From positions 40,616,191-40,680,190 of the forward strand of contig NC_088302.1 of the NCBI RefSeq assembly GCF_032854445.1: a stretch of 64,000 nt of DNA, written 5' to 3'. The stretch's first letter is position 1, and each line of letters starts with the position of its first letter. A program made the translations under genes and the position numbers. The stretch comes from Liolophura sinensis. Lineage: Eukaryota; Mollusca; Polyplacophora; Chitonida; Chitonidae. Of the stretch, positions 25,558 to 37,235 are shown one piece after another. The notes beneath the pieces were generated by a model. That model was given only the letters and a program-made list of their open reading frames with translations, made no database searches and was not told where the DNA came from.

Positions 25558-25760
25558 AGGGGCCTGCGTGGCTCAGTTTGTTAGCGCGCTAGCGCAGCGT
25601 AATGACCCAGAAGCCTCTCACCAATGTGGTTGCTGTGACCCGGGGTCGTGGGTTTCCCCTGGGTTCTGCTCGGTTTCCTTCCAACATAATGTTGGAAGTC
25701 GCCGTATAAGTGAAATATTTTTGAGTATGGCGTAAACACCAATCAAATAAATAAATAAAT
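25558..25760 (+). mobile_element. V-SINE copy with tRNA-like head (copy B)
   Basis: The duplicated twin of 22508-22710, with a few substitutions ('GCTGTGACCC', 'GTCGCCGTATAAG') closer to the family consensus than copy A. Confidence 0.85.
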
Positions 25761-26030
25761 ATTGACTTCAAACCTTGTTATTTCGCCCACTCACATTATA
25801 TAACACACGAAATATTTCATTAGTTTCTTTGAAATGGTGTTAATGATTGCTTGGAAATGGGATCTTTTCATTTTGACTTTTGACCACAGAATGTTGTATG
25901 ATGGCCAACACAGAATATTACAAAACTGTCATTAATTAAAATGACAATAGGGGGCATTTGGATAAGTCTCGACGCATCGATCATATGTCTGGCACAACTG
26001 GAATATACCCAGAGAGATTATACCACTTAC

Positions 26031-26094
26031 GTAATTCCAAGACATAACTGGCAATATATGAGAAATAGACGATGACAATGAGCTTGGAAAAAGA
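26031..26094 (-). pseudogene. signal-peptide-like first exon, array copy B (start lost)
   Basis: Identical in frame to 22981-23044 and likewise followed by 'GTAAGTGG'. It also lacks the ATG. It arose with the recent duplication, so it is not independent evidence. Confidence 0.4.
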
Positions 26095-28321
26095 TCCTGT
26101 CACAGAATCTTGTGTTCAGATTTACTTAGAGCTAACTTCTTACCTTCTTCTTACGAGAATATCGGTCTGATTTTTTCGTTTGGATCTGACCAGTCGAATT
26201 AAATTTTATCGGTCGTTAAATGGCATAAAATTGGCAGAGCTGACACAAACATTTTTCGAGCAAATTCCTGGTGTTGTGTACATTTAAAGTACGTGTCATA
26301 CGACTATGCAAGTCACAGTCACTCAGTGCATCCATAATTACCCGCTCACTTTAAACACGTAGACAATCCAATGCTTCATGGAAGCCTTGGTGTTTTAGGA
26401 CATCTGAAGAATCCTGCTTCAAGATTAAAATAAAACTGCTTTCCGAGAGAGTAATTTCTTTTTGACAGAGATCTGTCACATTTCTGTGTTATTTAGCATG
26501 ATTTTAACCCTCAAAAGTATACATTTGATCGTTTTGAAATGACACACCAGGGTCGCAATGGCAGAAATCTGACCTAAGAATGATGAAAGCAAGGATTGGA
26601 CTCCAGCTAAACATTGACATCACTTACAGCGCGATGACTGGTGGAAGGCGATGTCAGCAGAGTTCGGTAAGGCCGTTTTCGACCGCTTATTTCTAACAAT
26701 AGAGGGGACAGTGAATTCTCAAACTTAATTCTCTTTCCATTGTCAGGATTGAATCAGACCCCGCGTGTGGGGTTGACTGGATTGATTGGAGGGACGATTG
26801 TATCCCTCTTCGATATCGTTCGTTAAGCTGTACGTAGTGTTTGTTAACATCATTATACTTATCTATCCGTGTGTAACTAGAGGAAGACTGGATTACTACA
26901 GGTGATGCGGCCTCTTTCCACAATGAGGGAAGAGATTGCGTCCTAGATTTTGCAGCTGTCCTATTCAGCAAATAATATAAAGTAAACGAGGTTCCTGCCA
27001 TAGGTATGAAATCTACATCAGCGACTGAAGGGGAAACGTTTACTTGAAGTAGCTGTACATGAGATTTATTGCATACATAATGGTATGCGCACAATTCGAT
27101 CTCCATTTCCCGACTGCCTAACGGAAGTAGTCTACAAGATGAAGATGTATCGAGGTCTCGTGCTTATGTAGTAAGGATCAGCGGAAGTACAAGGCTCTCC
27201 CCTAAATCCCCAAACACATAAATAATCAATTGTATAGTCAATGCAGTATGTTATAAAACACCAGCTGTGTTCGTGTACAACAAAATGTGGTGACATTTAA
27301 ATGGCGACTTTGTCGGAAAATAAGTCAGTCTAATCTTTGCTGATATACGGAATTCTGATGGTTAATAATTCAGGGTAAAGTGTAAACTGACAATCTGACC
27401 TGAAGTATGGCAGACATAATTCAGCTGTCACCACCGCTTGCCTCCTTATCTCTTACGTGGAATTATTTTGGAAAACTAAAGTGTATGTTTTACCTTCATG
27501 TTCTCTTGAATGACATTTTCCAACATTACTGACCAGTTCTTTTTTTTATCTTGATTTTGTTTTCACCCATTGCCACTTTGCGCTGATCTTCTCCGTCTTT
27601 TACACTGTTGAGTTTCTAAAGTTGAAAGTGATGAGATTCGAGTTTTGTCATAGAAGAGTTAGAAAATGGCATAATACAATTATTAAACAGACAAAGTTAT
27701 CATTGAATGAAGGAATGAAAGCTTAAGTGAGTGTGGGAAAATCACGGTGCTATTTAGCTGTCAGATGTCTTAGAATGGAGTTTGGTCCGCCATAAACTCT
27801 GTCTGTGGCCACATACAGTTTGTGTGGTAATACTGGGTGACAATGGAAACAAATGTTTCCGGTGTGAGTCTTGATTTATGTGGGTGCAGAAGGCTAGTTA
27901 TATCAAGGCGATGGGGATGGAAAATGTTTGTGTCGGTGGTCTTGGTAAAAGCTTGATTTAACTCTCAAAGTATACATTTGATCGTTTTGAAATGACACAC
28001 CAGGGTCGTGATGGCAGAAATCTGACTAGGAGCGATGAAAGCAAGGATTGACGTCAGCTTAAACATTGACGTCACTTACAGCGCGATGACTGGTGGAAAG
28101 GGATGTCAAGAGAGCTCGATTTAAGGCCCTTCTTGTACTCGTTATTTCTAGTGGTCGGTGAACAGAAAGGGCAGTGAAATTCTCAAATTCCCTTGTACTA
28201 GGTTCTGAGGTCGGTTGTACCCCTCTTCGATATCGTTGCTTATGCCCTGCGTAGTGTTTGTTAATATTGTTATAACTTATCTGTCTAACAATTGATATGT
28301 TGTTACAATTGTCACAGTAAA

Positions 28322-28475
28322 CTGCTTGAGTTTAAGTCGGTAGTTTTTGGCCCTATTTGGAGAGTTTCTGGACAAAACCTTAAGTCAGTCACATCAAAAG
28401 TATAGCTTGATAAAGCAAACCACATAGGCTTAACTAAAAGAAATTAAGAAGTTTTATGAAACTGCTACCTGGTTT
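28322..28475. mobile_element. MITE-like insertion shared by array units
   Basis: The right end 'GTTTTATGAAACTGCTACCT' and interior 'GGACAAAACCTTAAGTCA' match the elements at 16903 and 22108. The left end is eroded. Confidence 0.5.
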
Positions 28476-29076
28476 GAGATAATCTCCTTAGAGTAACTTA
28501 TGTTGTTTTTCCCCCACTTTTGATGTAGTTTGATTATGTAATCTACGAATTAATTCATTAGTTTCTTTGGGATGGTGTTGGCGATTATTTGGAAATGGGA
28601 AATTTTTTTTTTTTACTTTTGACCACAGAATATTGCATGAGGACCAGTACAGAATGTTACAAAACGAGTTGACGTTTGCAATATCAAGCAAATTCTCCGT
28701 TGCTGTATCCTAGGTAAAGTACGTGTCAATAATACGTAACAATCAATCATGCAATTACAGCCACTCGTTATATCTATAATTATCGAGTGACTTTCAAGAT
28801 GTAGAAAATTCCATGTCTCAAAGAAGCCTTGATTTTATAATGTTTGCTGAGAGATAAATTCTGTCATACTTGTGTCTTACATTTTCCTGTCAACTGTGTT
28901 AAAAGGAGTTAAGTCCGCCATAACTGTTCGGCCACAGGCGCTGTGTATGTGGGGAAATGTCAGGTGAAAATAGAGACTGGAGATTCCCGTACGAGTCCTG
29001 ACTTTTACAGAAAACAAGTTTGTCAAGACGGCGGGAATGGAAAATGTTTATGTCAAACCTTTTGGTAAAAGGTGGG

Positions 29077-30563
29077 TTTTAATATGCATAAATCCCATAC
29101 AAGGCTTGATTTATTGCAGGTTAAAGAAGCTGTACCACCAAACTATATATCCACATGGGATTTCTCTACTCTCTATACTACGATTCCTTACAAGATCTTA
29201 TTGAAAGAATATCGTCGTTAATTGTCTCGGTATTTACTAAAACAGGTCACCGTTACATTACGTCAGAAGCAATAAGGCTTTCTTTGGTTCTACTATTTAT
29301 AAGGTTACCAGTCAAGGGATGTTACATTATTTATTGAATTCCTTGAATTTCTCATTAATAACATCTATGTGAAATTCGAGATACCATTTACCAACAGTGC
29401 ATAGGTATTCCAGTGGGTACCAGTTGTGCGCCTCTTTTGGCAGATCTATACCTGTTTTCATATGAATACGACTATATCCAGAAATTACTTAAAAGTAATA
29501 TCTGTGAAGCTCGATCCTTTTCATTTACCAAGCGGTGTATTGATGATCTACTGGCGTTAAATAACCCCCATATTGCCGAAGCGGTGAAGGAAATCTATCC
29601 GCTTTCATTGGATTTAAAGGAGACAACAGATAGTCCTGATGGTACATCTTATTTGGGATTCTATATCTGTACAAAGACGAACAAGGTCTCCCTTCACGCC
29701 GCCTTTACGACAAAAGGGATAATTTCAATTTTGATTCATAATTTTATCCTTATTTGGATAGCAATATATCAAAGGGTCCTGCATAATGGTGTATACATAT
29801 CTCGCCTTGTAGCATTTGTCAGATCTTGCGTTAACTGTGATGACTTTAATCTGCGTCACAAGTTGTTAGTTCAAATAATAGTTTGTCAAGGATACTCCAT
29901 CAAACGCATTCATTCTAAGTTTCTCAAATTTTACAATGAATATAACACTCTCGTTGGCAGGTATGGACATAGCGTTCAGAACCTCTGGCGATCTGCATTG
30001 TGATCAACCACATAAACGACGCTGTTATCTCTATGTACATGGTAATTAACAACATAGATGGCGCTGGTTGCCCAGTGTAACCGTCTATCTTGTATGTCAT
30101 GTGTAACATCATAGATGGCACCTCTTGTAGTATGAGATCTTTACACATTTACGGGAAAGACGTAATCGTCTGTTACTTTTGAATCACAATGTGATCGGTT
30201 AAGGTCTGTAATGCTCGTCATTTTCGAACTGTATCTAATACCGCTTAACCTGGGGCTAAGGTAGCCATTCTGATTACATCAGCATGATGCCTTTATAAAC
30301 AGTTGCAATTAAAGCGCGACTGAGATACTTGTTTAATTGTTATTTGACCTGGAACTCATTCATGAACTACGAATTTGAACTTTGATATGGAATTCATGCC
30401 TAGAATATCCAGTCTGCCCGGCATCACTGAAAACTGATGACCGCCTCTCTCTTGTGTGTTACCGGCTTTATTTGTTATTTATATAATTCCTTGCGATTAT
30501 CGACATGGAACGCATTTACGGACTACGAATGGTATATGAATGTCGGACATGACGCTTATATTT
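29077..30563 (+). pseudogene. Penelope-like retroelement, truncated and frameshifted RT
   Basis: Plus-strand frames show reverse transcriptase blocks in order: 'STWDFSTLYTTIPY' near 29151, 'EFLEFLINNIYVKFE' near 29340, 'GIPVGTSCAPLLADLYLF' at about 29409, 'CIDDLLALNNP' near 29540, 'LDLKETTDSPDGTSYLGF' near 29610 and 'GVYISRLVAFVRSC' near 29790. GIPxGT..APLxAD and IDDLL mark a Penelope-like RT, which copies RNA into DNA. At least three frameshifts are visible: after 'TTIPY', between 'YVKFE' and 'IYQQCIGIP', and a compensating pair around 29715-29785. The tyrosine before IDD is replaced by cysteine. No GIY-YIG domain follows; the frame ends at 30003 and a 3' non-coding tail runs to about 30563. 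Array landmarks resume directly on both sides, so it inserted into a unit. Confidence 0.88.
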
Positions 30564-31741
30564 GCTCTCAAAGTATACATTTGATAGTTTTGAAATGGCA
30601 CATCAGGGTTGCGGTGGCGAAAATGCTAGGCGAAGCAATGAAAGCAATGATGGATGTCAGTTTAAACAGTGATATGGCTGACAGACCGATGGTTGTTGGA
30701 AATTCGCTTTCCACTGCTAGAATTGAATCAGTCAACACATGTTCAAACCATTGGAATATATTAGGTTCTAAGGTCGGTTGTATCCCTCTTCGATATCGTT
30801 GCTTATGCCCTGCGTAGTGTTTGTTAACATCATTATAACTTAGTCTAAGTGTAACATCTAATGTACGAAGAGGAAGACTGCAATACCAAAATGATGCAAT
30901 TTCTTTCGCAATGAGGGAGGAGATATCTTCGTGCGATTTTGCATCTGCCTTTTCGGCAAAGCCGATGGTGTAAACGAGGTCTCTGTCCTTGGTTGGTGTG
31001 GGTTCCACATAAGTAACCAAAGTGATAGAGTTTATCTGAAGTAGCTTTCCATGAAATTTAATGCATACAGTAATGGTATGGCCATAATTCCAATTTCCAC
31101 ATCCCTACTTGCAAGCTGAAGTAGTATACAAGATGAAAATACCGAGATCTTGTGCTTTTGTAGTAAAGTAATAACAACCCAAAGCACATTCAAATGTCTC
31201 CACTAAATCCTCAGTACACAAATAATTAATCGCAGTAGTCAATTCAGCATGTTATAAAACACCAGCTGTGTTGATATACAAACGAATGTTGTGACATTTA
31301 AACTACTGCAGGAAAACGAGTCAGGTATTTTTTGCTGATATACTGGATTCTGATTGTTAATTATTTAGGATGATGTGTAAACTGACAACGAGACTTGAAC
31401 TATGGCAGACATAATTCAACTGTCACTACCACTTGCCATCTTAACTCTCACGTGGAATTACATTGGAAACTGAAGAGAATGCTTGCCCTGTCATGTCCTC
31501 CTGAGTCATGTTTGCGAACTGCACGCGCCGCTTCTGTTCGTATGAGTTCGAGTCCAATGATTGTCAGTTTGTCTCCATCAATTTTGTTTTTTTACACGGT
31601 TCAGTTTGTTTAGTTTGTTGAAACCAGGCGAGTTTCACTTTTTTTTTAGAAAAGTTGAAGAAAATATCATAGCTCACGATATTATTGTGAAACTGATGAA
31701 ACTTATCACTGGTTTAGTAGCTAACCTGCGTAAAAGTATAT

Positions 31742-32088
31742 ATGAATGCGTGCTTGGGGTTTAACGCCATATAATGACAAGGAATCATTAGGTGTGAGTA
31801 CATATATTGTGTCTTCTCTTGCTAGGGCGAGTTCATGCCGCCAAAGTGCTACCGTCACTTAAGTATCATGCCAAAGGCACCAGGCATGACACCCTACCCA
31901 GCCATAATATACTGACACCGGCCCACCAGTTCTGTTTTTTTGCTCTAACCACTTAGTGCTAAGCGCCAAGTGAGGCAACAGTAAGTACCATTTTTAAAGT
32001 CCTGGGTATGACCATAACTGTGTTTGATCCCGAAGCCTTCCAACTTAGAGACTTAGAGCTTCCAACCTATTAGGCCATCGAAGCGGTC
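31742..32088 (-). mobile_element. second SINE-like family, long copy
   Basis: It has 'GCTTGGGGTTTAACGCCATA', 'GGCGAGTTCATGCCGCCAAA', 'GGCATGACACCCTACCCAGC' and 'AGGCCATCGAAGCGG'. The right end is the degenerate reverse-complemented tRNA-like head. It is inserted in an array unit. Confidence 0.7.
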
Positions 32089-32373
32089 TAACGCATGTCA
32101 ACATTCAAACGATCAGTCACACAATCAGTCACTCAGTATATCTATAATTACTGGTCTGCCCTGAATGACATACACCCGTAAACAATTCATACTTCCCCAA
32201 GGCTATGAGATTATTGAGATTCGGATAAGACTGCTTCCAGAAAATGGTACATTTTGACGGAGATATGTGCATTTATCTAGCGTGAGTCTGGCAAGTCCCG
32301 GTGGCATTTTCTTGTGGGTTATGTTGGAAGACCTTAGTCCGCCATAATTCTGTCTGTGGGCACAGGTGCTGTG

Positions 32374-32643
32374 ATTTTTTTTTTTTTTTTTTGATTGGTG
32401 TTTTACGCCGTACTCAAGAATATTTCACTTATACGACGGCGGCCAGCATTATGGTGGGTGGAAACCGGGCAGAGCCCGGGGGAAACCCACGACCATCCGC
32501 AGGTTGCTGGCAGACCTTCCCACTTACGGCCGGAGAGGAAGCCAGCATGAGCTGGACTTGAACTCACAGCGACCGCATTGGTGAGAGGCTCCTGGGTCAT
32601 TACGCTGCGCTAGCGCGCTAACCGACTGAGCCACGGAGGCCCC
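32374..32643 (-). mobile_element. full-length V-SINE with 13-bp target-site duplication
   Basis: Read on the minus strand: head 'GGGGCCTCCGTGGCTCAGTC', A-box-like TGGCTCAGTCGGTTAGC, B-box-like GAGTTCAAGTCC, V-domain with the CCCGGGCTCTGCCCGG palindrome, 3' end 'GAGTACGGCGTAAAACACC', then an A-rich tail (T-run at 32374 on the plus strand). It is flanked by identical 'CACAGGTGCTGTG' at 32361-32373 and 32644-32656. It is the most intact copy in the window and probably the youngest, inserted into landmark 1 of an array unit. Confidence 0.95.
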
Positions 32644-34811
32644 CACAGGTGCTGTGTGCGTGGGGGGTAATGCCGGGTGAGAAATGGAGACAAATACCTC
32701 CCGTGTGGGCCCTGACTTAAATCGGCACAGAAAACAAGTTATCTTAAGACGTAAGAGATGGGAAATATTTTGATCAACTCCACTGCCATTAAATGTATCT
32801 TAATTTCATCGTTTTGGAATGGTACCCCAGGTTCGCGAAATGCGACGAGAACTGATGAGAATAAGGATAGGCGTTAGTTTAAACACTGACATCCCTGACG
32901 ATGATTGGTCGTAGGCGATGCACAGCGAGTTCTGTGTAGGACGGCTTTAGACCGCTTATTGGTAAAACGCTGGGAACAGTGAGGAATAGTTTAATGTGGA
33001 AAATTCTCTTTGCATTGCTCGGATTGAATGAGACTCCGCATGTGCAAACGATTGGGCTGTTGTAGGTCCTGAGACCGGTTGAATCGCACCTCGTTGTTGT
33101 TGTGCCGTAAGACATGCTTAGTGATTGTTAACATCTTTTTGTGTCCAAATGTAACATTTGATGTGTTGTACGAAGAAGACAACTGAAATGCCATCTTATG
33201 TCGCAAGGAGGCAACGGATAACGTGTTGGATTTGCAGCTGTCTCTTCAGCAAAGATTATAGGGTAAACTAGGTTCTTGTCATTGATACGGGTTCTACATA
33301 AGTAACTGAAGTGGTAGAATTAACCTGAAGTAATTCTCCATGAGATGTTCAGCATGCAGTGATGGTGTGGACAAAATTTCAATCTCCACATCTCTATTCG
33401 CGAGATTTTTGTTGTTAACAATGCAGAGTAATGCGTAAACTGGTATCGTAACTTGAAGTATATGGCAGACAGAATTCTGCTGTAACCGACGCTTGCCACC
33501 TTATCTCTTACGTGGAATTAATTGGAAAGTTGATGACCAAGTTTTCCCTGGCATGTCCTCTCGAATGGTTTTTGCTAATTGTACGAGCCACTTTTTACTT
33601 ATCTGAGTTCAACTCCAGCCATTGGCAGTTTCTCGCAGTCTTTTCTGCTCTTTTACACTGTCAATTTGTTTGCTTCGAAACGTTTACGTTGGCTTTTGTC
33701 TTTTTTAAGAAAAGAGGTAGCACATAGCTCACAGCTCTGTTAGGTGCCGATATTATTATGAAACTGAAAAACAAATGATTGGTTTAGCATTTAAAAAGGA
33801 GGTAAGGTCTGGTTGGAAAACGGATCTTACAAACTATTCCTTATACGATTGAAAAGTTCCTCATCAACACAAGATATGATAATCTCATCAAATTTTCAAG
33901 TACTGACTGATATATGATACGCAAGTTTTCTGGTGAGTTTATTTGTGTAAATGAATACGGTAAACAATAAACCACACAATCACAGTCACTCATTATAATT
34001 ATAATCATCGGTTTGTCTTGATGACCTACAGCTGCAGACATTTCAGGCTTCCTCAAAGCCACGATTTTTCTGGTCCGAATGAAACTTTCTTTTCCGAGAA
34101 GCAGAAGAAACTGCGAGAGAGTAACTTCTTGTTGACAGCAAATCTGTCAAATTTCTGTTATCTGGCGTACGTCTGGCAAGTCCCCGTGCCATAACTCTGT
34201 CGGCGACGAGAGGTGCTGTGTGTGTGGTAATGTCGGATGAGAATGTAGACAAGTGCCTTCCGTGTGAGACCTGACTTACACTGGTGCAGAAAACAAGCTA
34301 TGTTAAGAAGAAGGAGACGGGAAATGTCTTGATCAATCATGTTAGTGAAAGTTGGGTTTAGCTCTCAAATGTGTACATTTGATGATTTTGGATTGGCACA
34401 TCAGCGTCATGTTGGCGCAAAGGCGCGCCTCAGTGTTAGAAGCTAAGGATATAAGTCAGTTTGGACTCACAGGAGGATAATGTCGCTGAGGCCTGGAATG
34501 TGTCGATATCTTTGTAGGAATTATAACTTCCACCAACTTACTGGAGTGATTTCAAACATAACATCCGTCGCAATGAAAAAAAAAATTACACAGGCGGGCT
34601 TTCCAGTAAGCAATGTTCTATAAAATTGGCTACTGCCGACTATTATATCACAGAATTTTATAAAATAATATCCATTGTCGGCTGAGTCGTTTTGTGTGAG
34701 CAACCCTTGTACAGCTTCTGGAAATGATCTTGGACGGCATGGGGATAAGGTCGGACGCACAAATGGCACATCTGGGATATACCCATTTCCATTTCCCTTT
34801 TCCACTCTTAC

Positions 34812-34875
34812 GTAATTATATAATATAACTAAAAATACCCGGCAAATATAGGGCAAGGAGCTCGGAGAAAATCAT
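34812..34875 (-). pseudogene. signal-peptide-like first exon, array unit copy 3 (stop gained)
   Basis: An ATG at 34875 opens 'MIFSELLALYLPGIFSYII', then TAA replaces the GAA codon found in other units, then one more codon and one base before 'GTAAGAG'. The total is 64 bp, the same as at 19744-19807 although the sequences are strongly diverged. The in-frame stop makes this copy non-functional. Confidence 0.42.
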
Positions 34876-36913
34876 GACGAAGAAAGCTTTACTTCTTTCC
34901 TGCTCCTGCTGGAACGCTGGCTTGGGTATTTTCTTCGTGATATTGACATCAACGACTTCAAGAATTGTCTCCCGAAGCCCAAGACAAACAAGACACAGGA
35001 GAATAGTAAATCAAGACGAATGACCGGAGTTCTTTTGTTACTAAAAGCTCTACAAATTACACGTGAGGTATTGATTCCAACATGTCAGCCACTAAAAGCG
35101 ACATTTTAAAAACTTTACACGAGAAAAAAATCTGTCATAGCGATTTACTTTTGTCATGGAGGTTAGTAAATAAGTAAATGGCGTTTCGTTAACCCAAATT
35201 TTTTGCTACATAACCACAGGTACATCTTGTTTGGATATCCTTTTGGCGTGTGACTCGCACAGTGTTGTTTTTGCGCGTATTTAAGTAGACATGGGCCCTA
35301 GCATCTTCTACACATTTACCAGAAACTCGACAGGTCACGGTAACGGTAAAAAGAAGCTAGTTGTTGAACACAGCACCCTTGTCCTGATGCCTTTTCAGAA
35401 ACATGTACGTGCATTAATTGTTTGTATTGTGACGACACGGACTTTAAGGATGTAAAACATCTGTATCAACTACATGCTTTTCCGTGCATTTGATGCATAT
35501 TTGCACAAAAGCAGTTGTAGTGTTCGTTTACATTATTGTCCCATCTTAGTATTAAAATTTCTATTTATTTATTCAACGGATGTATAATATAACTATATAA
35601 ACGAAGGCCTTTGCAAACGGACACACAACATAGGTAAAACATAAATCCGTGAACAGTAGCAAAACGTTCTTTTAAGGAATATTTCGTTTTAATTATGTTT
35701 AAATTAAATCTAAATTAAATATTTTATGCATATTTATATTTCTAGCATTCTTTTTTAAAATTGGTTGATATTTTTTGTTATTTGGTCGTGTTTTGTTCTG
35801 CAAAGTTTCCAGAGATAGGTTGCTTTCGTTTGGTATGGGTTCGACATACATCTCTGTAAAGTAAGCGTTTATCTGAAATAGTTGCCATGATGTAAGAAAG
35901 GTACTGGACATGATTCCAGTCTCCATTTCCTTATTAGTTGAGCTACTGAATTAGATGACAAGGCCAAAATGTATTGAGGGCTTGTGTTCATGTAGAAAAG
36001 AGTCATCGGAATCATATGATTCTCCACTAAATCCTCATTTCTTAAATAATTAATTGTTTTAGTCAATTCAGTCTAATATAAATCGCGGAATATGGATCAG
36101 TTTTTGGGCTGAGATATTTGGATCAGACCGTTAATAATTCAGGGTAACGTGTTAAATGGCATCCTGAGTTCAGCTGTGACAGACATTACTCAGATGTCAC
36201 TCAGATGTCACTACCGCGCGCCACTTCATCTGTTAGGGAGAATTAGTTTGGAAAGCTGAACAGAGCCTTAGCAGGGCTCGTGGAATGGTTTTTTTTCTAT
36301 CTTCTCTGATCACCTATTATTATCTTGAGTTCAATTCTATCCGTTGCCATTTTTGTCTTAAAACTGCTTTTTTTTTTAAACCAAAGTGTCATTCCGAAAA
36401 GTGGAAGAGGGGAATAAGAAAGATCATAGTTGTTTCACATTGTCAAGCTGCAGTAACATGCAGTATTATGGGGTGACAATCGTGTGATTAGGTATAGGGT
36501 TACAATATCAACCGCAATGTCTTTTTCAACCGCATTCAGTAAAACATCATGCTTAGGGTTTATATGACTCGCCCTTATTCCAGGAAAAGATCAAAGGAAG
36601 AGTCAGCAGATAGGCCATTTAACTGTAGGCACGATACTTTCTTTTATTTCTTTAACATTTTTGTGAATATAAGACATTCAAATATTTGAATTCTACGGCG
36701 GGATTTAATGGACCATACTACCGGTGTTTTGGAACTCTGACATCACAGGTAGTTTTTTCCACCTCTAAACACGACACTGGATGTTGGAAAAGCTCTTTTT
36801 ATCCATGAGTAAACCATAATTGAAATAATGTTCTAACAGTTTCTCAGAATAAGAGTTCCTAAACAATGTCAGTATGGCCAATAAGGCACAGCATCGAAAT
36901 GAAATATTTTAAT

Positions 36914-37132
36914 GTCGCCTCCGTGGCCGAGGTAGTTAGCACCACAGCGACTAAGGAGTCTTTCACCAATGCGGTCGTTGTCAGTTCAAGTCCAGTTCTT
37001 GCTGGCTTCCTCTCCGAACGTACGCGGGAAGGTCTGTCGGCAATTTGCGGATGGTCGAAGATTCCTCTGGGTTCAGTCCGGTTTCCTCTCACCAATATTC
37101 TTGAGGACGGCGAAAAAAACCAATCAAATAAA
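36914..37132 (+). mobile_element. V-SINE copy, diverged
   Basis: Head 'TCGCCTCCGTGGCCGAGGTA', body 'CACCAATGCGGTCGTTG', V-domain 'GGGTTCAGTCCGGTTTCC', and a shortened 3' end 'TTCTTGAGGACGGCG' plus an AAATA tail. The short frames on both strands here are artefacts of the SINE. Confidence 0.88.
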
Positions 37133-37235
37133 TCATACATCTAAAAAGATAAATGACTATTTTTGCACAAAGTTTTAACTTGCCTGTCTGATGAACCTTC
37201 CTTCATATTTTAGCTTTTTATCTTTTTAAGCCGCG

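Larger units (their letters stand above)
20841..27712. repeat. recent tandem duplication, period about 3.06-3.09 kb, 2.2 copies
   Basis: Copy A is 20841-23931, copy B 23932-26986 and partial copy C 26987-27712. They are near-identical by eye, far closer than other units. All start at 'CGAGGTTCCTGCCATAGGTA'. Copy A is 36 bp longer, mainly because of a segment near 22162-22199 missing in B. Left of 20841 and right of 27712 the sequence falls back to diverged array units, so the breakpoints lie inside homologous units, as expected from unequal crossing-over. Copy C and its left flank differ from A and B largely by single-base indels. Confidence 0.92.
15255..36450. repeat. tandem array of about ten diverged units of about 3 kb
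   Basis: The same landmarks recur in the same order and on the same strand. Landmark 1, 'CATTTTCCTGTCGGAT' with 'CCGCCATAACTCTGTCTG', is at about 15.5, 17.85, 19.3, 20.25, 27.8, 28.9, 32.3 and 34.2 kb. Landmark 2, 'GTATACATTTGATCGTTTTG', is at 15.72, 18.06, 20.40, 23.46, 26.52, 27.97, 30.57, 32.80 and 34.37 kb. Landmark 3, 'ACAAAATGTGGTGACATTTA', is at 16.05, 21.14, 24.23, 27.28 and 31.28 kb. Landmark 4, 'CACTTACGTAATTC', is at 18.99, 19.74, 22.98 and 26.03 kb, with a diverged form at 34.81 kb. Units vary in completeness through deletions and insertions, and the last traces lie near 35.8-36.4 kb. Whether this is a decayed gene cluster or a large satellite is discussed in the findings. Confidence 0.88.

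Noticed and set aside
29413-30003. A 196-codon intact reverse transcriptase protein
   Set aside because: Conserved RT blocks switch frame around 29715-29785 and upstream of 29413, so the continuous frame is partly nonsense produced by compensating shifts.
26693-31020. Minus-strand frames of 137 codons (26693-27106) and 150 codons (30568-31020) as intact genes
   Set aside because: They are homologous parts of array units. The equivalent frame is broken in the 20.8-, 23.9- and 33.2-kb units, and different frames look open in different copies. They may preserve exon traces but not an intact gene.
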